NCBI GenBank assembly: GCA_937897365.1
Contig: CALCOP010000135.1
Span: 1-6,657 of the forward strand
Source: an uncultured euryarchaeote
GTDB lineage: Archaea > Thermoplasmatota > Poseidoniia > Poseidoniales > Poseidoniaceae
Reading direction: 5' to 3'
Length of the DNA stretch: 6,657 nt
Part shown: positions 1 to 4,878 of the stretch, piece after piece
How positions within the stretch are numbered: the first letter of the stretch is position 1
Layout: every line of letters starts with the position of its first letter
Notes under the pieces: model-generated
The model's input: only the letters and a program-made list of their open reading frames with translations
Told to the model about the DNA's origin: nothing
Database searches by the model: none
Position numbers and translations under genes: made by a program

Positions 1-1340
1 CAGCCGATGCAACACTGGTCGACATCGCTCGAGGAGGCGTCAATTCTTGGTTTGAATCAATGTCAGGTTTTACAACAACAGGTGCCACTGTAATCACTCA
101 CAATATGAGTCCCAATTGTATTCCAGGGACGACAGTCGACTGCATTAACGCTCAACCTCGTGGATTGTTGATTTGGCGTTCACTCACCCAATGGTTCGGC
201 GGAATGGGTATCATTATGCTCGGAATGATGATTCTTTCTCGTGTCATCGGAGGCGGAATGGCTCTCGCTCGAGCAGAACTAACAGGTCCATCTCTCTCTC
301 GATTACGGCCCAAATTAAAGCAAACTGCATTTGCGCTGTGGGGTCTGTATCTTTTCCTCACCTTTTTGGAGTTCGTGTTGCTCTATTTCTCCGGTTCAAT
401 GGGCGTCTTTGACTCGGTGAATCACGCATTAACGACCATGCCATCAGGTGGTTTTTCGACTCGAGATGCGAGCATTGGTTTCTACGATTCATTCTTGGTC
501 GAGTCCATCATTATCGTTTTCATGTTCTTAGCAGGTGTGAATTTCACGCTCCTCTGGTTTATTCGTGATGGGGACTTCAAGAGGGCTTTTGGTGATGAAG
601 AATTTAGGAATTACGTCGTTTACATCGCAGCAGGTGTCCTTGCGGTTTTCGCTGCCCTTGTTGCTTCGGGTACTTCGGCTGGTCGGGCGTTACGAAACAG
701 TATGTTCCAAGTCATTTCGATTGGCACCAGCACGGGGTATACTTCGACTGACTATATGGACGCTTCATGGCCTTTGGTTACGCATTTGATTCTGTTTATT
801 TTGATGGTTGTCGGTGCGAGTGCTGGTTCAACAAGCGGTGGACTGAAATTATTACGAGTAACCTTGGCGTTTAAAGTGGCAATGAGAGAACTTGTTCGTA
901 TTGCTCAACCGCGAAAGGTGGAGCAGATTCGAATGAATGGAGAAGTTGTCGAACAGAATCAGATTGGACTCATTGTAGGAATGCTCTTTGTGTGGGTTGG
1001 TCTGTTTTTCATTTCAAGTTTGATCTTGGCCATTTTCATGCCGGGAGATACATTTGAGAGTGTAACGATGGTTGTCGCATCATCTCTTGGTAACACAGGA
1101 CCTACATTGGGTGACTATGGACCCAGCTCGACTTGGGCTGGAATGAACTCGGGTGCTTTGCTGATTACATCGATTTTGATGTGGTTTGGTCGTCTTGAAT
1201 TGCTCACAGCGGTTATCCTCATTCACCCAAGAACTTGGCGTCGTGAAAGTAGGGTGCACTCAGATCGATCTGCCATTGCATTGTATCGAAGGCTGATGGA
1301 AGAAAAGGACGATAAGAAAAGTAACGACGAATCAAAATAA
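1..1340 (+). CDS. trkH: TrkH-family potassium uptake channel subunit, 5'-truncated
   Basis: Membrane channel subunit for K+ uptake, which in this family normally works with a cytoplasmic NAD/ATP-binding TrkA ring. No trkA is visible here. The reading frame is already open at base 3, so the start and the first transmembrane helices lie outside the window; 445 codons remain, and the family usually has roughly 480-500. All four pore loops of the K+-transporter superfamily are present, each with its filter glycine: SGFTTTGATV (about 61-90), TTMPSGGFST (435-464), GTSTGYTSTDY (722-754) and SSLGNTGPTLG (1081-1113). Other family signatures are WFGGMGIIMLG after loop 1, GASAGSTSGGLKLLR after loop 3, and WFGRLELLTAVIL in the last helix. 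At least seven hydrophobic helices can be picked out. The protein ends in a charged cytoplasmic tail rich in Lys, Glu and Asp. The ATG at base 60 is internal, because family-like sequence (WFES) continues upstream of it. The gene converges on rfcL and overlaps it by 9 bp. Confidence 0.95.
   Translation, partial: ADATLVDIARGGVNSWFESMSGFTTTGATVITHNMSPNCIPGTTVDCINAQPRGLLIWRSLTQWFGGMGIIMLGMMILSRVIGGGMALARAELTGPSLSRLRPKLKQTAFALWGLYLFLTFLEFVLLYFSGSMGVFDSVNHALTTMPSGGFSTRDASIGFYDSFLVESIIIVFMFLAGVNFTLLWFIRDGDFKRAFGDEEFRNYVVYIAAGVLAVFAALVASGTSAGRALRNSMFQVISIGTSTGYTSTDYMDASWPLVTHLILFILMVVGASAGSTSGGLKLLRVTLAFKVAMRELVRIAQPRKVEQIRMNGEVVEQNQIGLIVGMLFVWVGLFFISSLILAIFMPGDTFESVTMVVASSLGNTGPTLGDYGPSSTWAGMNSGALLITSILMWFGRLELLTAVILIHPRTWRRESRVHSDRSAIALYRRLMEEKDDKKSNDESK
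1303..1337 (-). terminator. Probable rfcL transcription end: T-tracts inside trkH
   Basis: On the minus strand, T4 runs occur at 1337-1334 (at the rfcL stop), 1320-1317 and 1306-1303, in a pyrimidine-rich stretch. These are plausible oligo-T termination signals for the glyS-rfcL transcript. They correspond to the Lys-rich tail codons of trkH on the plus strand. No stem is needed in the archaeal model, and none is clear here. Confidence 0.35.
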
Positions 1341-2870
1341 TTTCATCTGTCCACTTGATTCAGATGGTTCGTCATTTTTCTTCTCCTCGACGTTTTCCGT
1401 TTTTTCTTCAGGCATTTCAACGGGAATTGGCTCAAAGGGCTTCTCAATCAAGTTCCGCTCATAGTGTTCATCATACTTGGCAATCAAGGCCTTTGTAGCT
1501 TTACGGGTGAGCGGTAATCCTGCTAATGAGGCATGCTCTTCGCCACTGAATCCAAACTTGAGGGAGATGTCAAAGTTTTCCGAATCACCAAGTTGGGGTG
1601 AATCTTTGAGCATAGCCGATAGGAGCGGTAATATTTCTTCTCGAAGAGCTGCTTGGCTCATCCCTGAAAAACTCACCATGCGTTTGATGATTGACGGACG
1701 GGTTCGGGATGAGTGTCGACGTAAAAAGTGTGGATATGAGGGGTAAATTCTCCCCGTAAATGGGTTTGGATTCGTTACTGAAGCGGAGAGGCTTGCAAGC
1801 TGCCCACTCCAATACCATGAGCGATGAGCAGTACTTCGAAATTGACCCATATACATCTTTGAAGCTTGCGAGAGGCTTTGACTCCCTCGTTTGATGGAGT
1901 TTGATTGAGGGAATAAACCCGCATTATTCCAGTGGACCCAGTTGATCATGTCCGGTGGTGACTTTTCTATAGAACGGCCAATTCTGACCGCATCCTCGGC
2001 ATTTGTTGAACGGTATAACTTGTCAAGTCCGGGGAATACACCTTCGGAAGTATCACGATGTCCAGCAAGGGCTTGACTTGCAACCATCGCTTTTGTCAGA
2101 ATACCTGATGAAGTTGTTGAAAGAACCTGTAAGTCACGAACTAAGGCACGCAAATCTCCAGGATTATTTTCGACCAATGCTTCAATAGCGGCATCTTCAA
2201 ACTCCAGTTTTTCTTCTCGCAAAACCCTACGAGCAATGCGTCGAAGTGCTTCATCACTCGCTCGGTCGAATGTGATGGTTTGCAAGTGCTTTGTGAACCT
2301 GTCTCGAGTCGAACTCCATGAAGAACCTCTGCCCCAAAGCCCCATGATTTCATTGCATGCAAGAATTACGGGTTGTCGAGTTTCAGATAAAAGATTGAGC
2401 AATTCCGCTTTACCTCCGGAATCCCCTTTCAAGGAGACATCTTTTCCAGGATCATCACTCCCCTGAATCGCTTTTTCAATTCGGTCTTGACTTACTGCCC
2501 TCAAACCCCCAGAGAGATGATCGACTTCGTCGAGTAAAACAAGCGTTCGCTGCTTTTTTTCATTTGGGTTGTGGAATAAAGAACGATGTGTTGAGCCGTG
2601 AGTAGCGACTTTACGTATTGCGGCAGCATTTCGTGCATCCGATGCATTGAGTTCAATGACGTTCCACCCCATATCTTGGGCGATCGCTCGAGCAACAGAT
2701 GTTTTTCCAACGCCAGGCGGCCCGACCAGCAACAAAGCTTTCTTGCGCGGTGTACCGTTTTTCCATTCATCCAGCCAAGCACGAATTTTTCTTCGCTGTA
2801 CTTCATTTCCCTCAAGATGGCGTTCCGATGATGGCCGGTGTCGCTCCGTCCAATCGGTTATGCCAGCCAT
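1332..2870 (-). CDS. rfcL: Replication factor C large subunit (clamp loader ATPase)
   Basis: AAA+ ATPase that, with RfcS subunits, opens the PCNA sliding clamp and loads it on primer-template DNA. Residues are numbered from the ATG at 2870 (512 aa). The N-terminal WTERHRP box (7-13) matches the WTEKYRP signature of archaeal RFC large subunits. Walker A is GPPGVGKTS (50-58), Walker B is LVLLDEVDH (110-118), sensor 1 is ILACNE (169-174), and sensor 2 lies in GDLRALVRDLQ (238-248). The C-terminal third is a helical collar, then a Glu/Lys/Ser-rich tail ending in QMKLF, a minimal PCNA-interacting motif. About 24 residues appear to be inserted between Walker B and sensor 1. I chose the ATG because it starts just before the conserved block. 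A GTG at 2906 would add 12 residues (524 aa), but no Shine-Dalgarno supports it and a 7-bp inverted repeat covers it. The gene lies 71 bp downstream of glyS on the same strand and is probably co-transcribed. Confidence 0.95.
   Translation of the reverse strand: MAGITDWTERHRPSSERHLEGNEVQRRKIRAWLDEWKNGTPRKKALLLVGPPGVGKTSVARAIAQDMGWNVIELNASDARNAAAIRKVATHGSTHRSLFHNPNEKKQRTLVLLDEVDHLSGGLRAVSQDRIEKAIQGSDDPGKDVSLKGDSGGKAELLNLLSETRQPVILACNEIMGLWGRGSSWSSTRDRFTKHLQTITFDRASDEALRRIARRVLREEKLEFEDAAIEALVENNPGDLRALVRDLQVLSTTSSGILTKAMVASQALAGHRDTSEGVFPGLDKLYRSTNAEDAVRIGRSIEKSPPDMINWVHWNNAGLFPQSNSIKRGSQSLSQASKMYMGQFRSTAHRSWYWSGQLASLSASVTNPNPFTGRIYPSYPHFLRRHSSRTRPSIIKRMVSFSGMSQAALREEILPLLSAMLKDSPQLGDSENFDISLKFGFSGEEHASLAGLPLTRKATKALIAKYDEHYERNLIEKPFEPIPVEMPEEKTENVEEKKNDEPSESSGQMKLF
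1344..1405 (+). terminator. Probable trkH transcription end: hairpin plus T-tracts
   Basis: Four bases after the trkH stop there is a dyad CATCTG-N11-CAGATG (1344-1366), followed by T5 at 1375-1379, T4 at 1393-1396 and T6 at 1400-1405. Archaeal RNA polymerase terminates mainly at oligo-T tracts in the non-template strand, so these runs are good candidates for the 3' end of the trkH transcript. They lie inside the rfcL coding region, where the opposite strand reads Lys/Glu codons. Confidence 0.45.
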
Positions 2871-2886
2871 GTTTTGACAATTTTCC

Positions 2887-2938
2887 GAAGGTTCTTCAAC
2901 CTTCACCGAGGAAAAACTCGCTTTGACAGTTAATCAAA
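2887..2938 (-). repeat. Three consecutive small inverted repeats between glyS and rfcL
   Basis: In the order a glyS-rfcL transcript would meet them: TTTGA-N7-TCAAA (2938-2922), CGAG-N6-CTCG (2920-2907), and GAAGGTT-GAAG-AACCTTC (2904-2887, a perfect 7-bp stem with a 4-nt loop). They are separated by only 1-2 nt and fill nearly the whole spacer from just after the glyS stop to 16 nt before the rfcL ATG at 2870. None is followed by a U-run, so they do not look like terminators. RNA processing, stability or translation control of rfcL would fit. Only the third is strong on its own. Confidence 0.4.
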
Positions 2939-2941
2939 CAC

Positions 2942-4612
2942 TCACAGCGAATCGATTGCCACTCGATGTTGCTCGCCAGTGTCTCTGTCTCGAATGGTGA
3001 CTGTATTGTCTTCGAGCGATTGATGATCGACTGTAATGCATTTTGGAACACCTATCTCATCAGCACGTGCATAGCGTCTGCCAATTGAACCGCTTGCATC
3101 ATACATAGAGACTACAGATGGTTTGGAGCACATGATTGCGTGAATTGATTTGGCCAGTTCCCCCATGCCATCTTTCTCAAATAAAGGAAAAATGCAATAG
3201 TCAACTGGTGCAACATTCTCGCTCAAGTGCATTGTTGTGTATGTTTCACCATCTTTGCCTGATTCGTCATAAGCGTGGTCAAGGATATGCCAAATAATTC
3301 TGTCAATTCCGAATGCTGGTTCAACAACATGAGGAATATACCATTCGCCAGTGACGGTTTCAGTTCGCTGGTCTCGCTTAACGTGCTCTTTCTCAACCGT
3401 AACTTTCTCCCCGCTTGAAAGCGTCACATCAGTAGGGAATGTCGATGAGGTGGGGAGAAGTTCCACCGCTTGTTTGACAGCACCGGCCAAAGCTCGGAAA
3501 GCAGGGCCTGCCTTTGCTCCTTCAGTTGTCCATCCATCGATTTCAATGACTTGAGGTTGTTCAAACTCGCGACGGGCACGAAGTGATTTTCCTGTTGCTT
3601 TCTCATGCGATTCGAGGTCATAACATCCTCTGTGAGCAATGCCTACACATTCGATCCATCCATATGAGCCGTGAATTTCGGCGTCCCAGCAATCGCTTGC
3701 GTAATGTGCCATCTCATCAGATTCATGTTGTCGAAAGCGTATTCTCTGCGCATCAATTCCAACGTTGACGAGGAAATCGAATGTCTTCGCCATGAAATAC
3801 CCAACCGTTGCATGGCGAATGACATTGCTTTCAATGGCGTGTGAGAATTTCATCTGAACCTCCCCTTCTTTCTCGGCAATAAGTGTTACATCAAGACCAT
3901 CCCAGGGTGTGAAATCATGCTCTGGCTCTTCATGAGGATTGATGAAATACTCTAATTCAGCCATGTTAAATTCTCGTAGCCGTATCATTCCTTGACGGGG
4001 GGAGATTTCGTTTCGGTATCCTTTTCCAATTTGAATTGCACCAAATGGAAGTCGTTCGCGATTATGTCGATACAATGCAGGAAATGACGTGAACATCCCT
4101 TGGGCAGTTTCCGGTCGCAAAAAGCCGGGTCGGCCGGAGGTGCCTGCACCAATGGTCGTGTTAAACATCAGATTTTGAGCCGTAATTGGCGACCATTTTG
4201 CATCAGGACAGGATGGACAGGGTGGCTGAGATTTGTCGAGAAGTGATTGCAGTTCAGATCGTGTTAACGCATCTGGGTTTGGATGAAAATCCTCGAGCAA
4301 TGTATCTGCTCGACTGGCTTCTTCGCATGAAGTGCATACGGTCATGAAGTCCGAAAATTCTCCAACGTGTCCTGATGCCTCCAGAACTGCATATGGTGTT
4401 ACAGTGGGGCATGAAATCTCCACTACATTTCCGAGAGCAAGCCAGTGGTTAAGCCATGTTTGGTTGACTTTGTTTCGAAGTCGTCCTCCAACGGGACCAA
4501 AATCATACAATCCTTTTGCTCCACCATGAATCTCAAATGCTGGGAGTAATATTCCTCTGCGCTTGAGCATTCCTGAAAGACGTTCCAAACGGCTCGTATC
4601 CAGTTCAGTCAT
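2942..4612 (-). CDS. glyS: Glycyl-tRNA synthetase, archaeal/eukaryotic single-chain type
   Basis: Class II aminoacyl-tRNA synthetase that attaches glycine to tRNA-Gly using ATP in the cytoplasm; a homodimer in this family. Length is 556 aa from the ATG at 4612. The N-terminal catalytic block has GAKGLYDFGPVGGRLR (31-46). Two Cys pairs (C93/C96 and C132/C135) form a likely zinc site. Motif 2 spans RPETAQG (166-172), YRNE (199-202) and SPRQGMIRLREF (204-215). HYASDCWDAE (303-312) and SYGWIECVGIAHR (316-328) resemble the archaeal/eukaryotic enzymes, not the bacterial alpha2beta2 form. Motif 3 is EPAFGIDRIIW (431-441), with R438 as the expected catalytic arginine. The C-terminal part (about 470-556) is the anticodon-binding domain. 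The frame stays open 36 codons upstream to an ATG at 4720. That stretch has no recognisable family sequence, and an AGGTG Shine-Dalgarno sits 5 nt before the 4612 start. First gene of a probable glyS-rfcL unit, and divergent from lhr. Confidence 0.96.
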   Translation of the reverse strand: MTELDTSRLERLSGMLKRRGILLPAFEIHGGAKGLYDFGPVGGRLRNKVNQTWLNHWLALGNVVEISCPTVTPYAVLEASGHVGEFSDFMTVCTSCEEASRADTLLEDFHPNPDALTRSELQSLLDKSQPPCPSCPDAKWSPITAQNLMFNTTIGAGTSGRPGFLRPETAQGMFTSFPALYRHNRERLPFGAIQIGKGYRNEISPRQGMIRLREFNMAELEYFINPHEEPEHDFTPWDGLDVTLIAEKEGEVQMKFSHAIESNVIRHATVGYFMAKTFDFLVNVGIDAQRIRFRQHESDEMAHYASDCWDAEIHGSYGWIECVGIAHRGCYDLESHEKATGKSLRARREFEQPQVIEIDGWTTEGAKAGPAFRALAGAVKQAVELLPTSSTFPTDVTLSSGEKVTVEKEHVKRDQRTETVTGEWYIPHVVEPAFGIDRIIWHILDHAYDESGKDGETYTTMHLSENVAPVDYCIFPLFEKDGMGELAKSIHAIMCSKPSVVSMYDASGSIGRRYARADEIGVPKCITVDHQSLEDNTVTIRDRDTGEQHRVAIDSL

Positions 4613-4617
4613 TGGCA

Positions 4618-4622
4618 CACCT
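4618..4622 (-). promoter_or_regulatory. Shine-Dalgarno site for glyS
   Basis: On the minus strand the sequence reads AGGTG, then TGCCA, then the ATG at 4612. AGGTG matches the core of the archaeal anti-Shine-Dalgarno complement (GGAGGTGA) at an ideal 5-nt spacing. It decides the glyS start at 4612 over the in-frame ATG at 4720. Confidence 0.65.
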
Positions 4623-4670
4623 AAGCACTGGTAGAGGAACTGGCCTTTCAACCTCACCCACCGATTAGCC

Positions 4671-4680
4671 GAAAATAACA
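4671..4680 (-). promoter_or_regulatory. Candidate TATA-like element for glyS
   Basis: The minus strand reads TGTTATTTTC, an AT-rich patch in otherwise mixed sequence, about 60 nt upstream of the glyS ATG. With the usual archaeal spacing of about 25 bp from TATA box to start site, transcription would begin near 4646-4650. That leaves a leader of about 35 nt, enough to hold the AGGTG ribosome site. The match to a TTTAWATA consensus is only partial. A second candidate, AAATTTAATT on the minus strand at 4737-4746, would give a longer leader. Position and composition are the only support. Confidence 0.3.
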
Positions 4681-4681
4681 C

Positions 4682-4698
4682 GAGTAACGAGTTTACTC
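4682..4698. promoter_or_regulatory. Inverted repeat GAGTAA-N5-TTACTC, possible operator
   Basis: A perfect 6-bp dyad with a 5-bp spacer, 17 bp in all. It lies directly upstream (in the glyS sense) of the TATA-like patch at 4671-4680. This size and place fit a binding site for a dimeric winged-helix regulator or an element touching the upstream edge of the promoter. It could also be chance, since nothing else in the window repeats it. Confidence 0.3.
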
Positions 4699-4770
4699 TC
4701 CACGCCACATGAGGTCGCACTAAAGTTTACGAGAGGAATTAAATTTTGTTGAATACGTCGCTCTCTCCGT

Positions 4771-4837
4771 CTTTCAATACCCTTTCAATGATTGAAGCCA
4801 CTGTTTTGTTTGGTAAGAAAAACGATACATTGATGTA
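4771..4837. repeat. Cluster of TCAAT/ATTGA half-sites in the divergent promoter region
   Basis: CTTTCAAT occurs at 4771-4778 and again at 4782-4789, an 11-bp step (one helical turn). The second copy forms a 13-bp perfect palindrome, TTCAATGATTGAA, at 4784-4796. A fourth ATTGA lies at 4829-4833 inside another small dyad, TACAT-TG-ATGTA (4826-4837). Four copies of a pentamer in about 60 bp of non-coding DNA between divergent glyS and lhr suggest protein binding sites, most likely acting on lhr because they lie nearer its start. No regulator is identified. Confidence 0.4.
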
Positions 4838-4838
4838 C
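4817..4838 (+). promoter_or_regulatory. Weak candidate core promoter of lhr
   Basis: An A-rich patch (AGAAAAA, 4816-4822) resembling a TFB-recognition element is followed by ACGATACAT, a poor TATA-like stretch. Transcription would then start near 4850-4858, giving a leader of about 20-30 nt. Ribosome-site candidates in that leader are weak: GGTGA at 4854-4858 is far from the ATG, and GGAG at 4863-4866 is 12 nt away. This would suit a short or poorly Shine-Dalgarno-dependent leader. The call rests on position and composition only. Confidence 0.2.
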
Positions 4839-4878
4839 TCGTTGCATACGAATGGTGAACACGGAGTGTAGAAAATAA

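Noticed and set aside
60..62. The ATG at base 60 as the true start of the TrkH-like gene.
   Set aside because: The frame is open to the left edge and encodes family-like sequence (WFES before SGFTTTG). The first pore loop cannot be the N-terminus of a TrkH protein.
2501..2815. Open frame of 104 codons on the minus strand overlapping rfcL in another frame.
   Set aside because: It lies over the Walker A and Walker B region of RfcL, which is clearly coding in its own frame. No start signal or protein family is seen.
2871..2906. A 12-residue N-terminal extension of RfcL starting at the GTG at 2906.
   Set aside because: There is no ribosome site before it, the codon sits in a 7-bp inverted repeat, and conserved sequence begins only after the ATG at 2870. 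It is not excluded, so it is noted as the alternative start.
4613..4720. A 36-residue N-terminal extension of GlyRS starting at the ATG at 4720.
   Set aside because: The stretch has no synthetase-like sequence and overlaps the candidate promoter and dyad. A well-spaced AGGTG supports the start at 4612.
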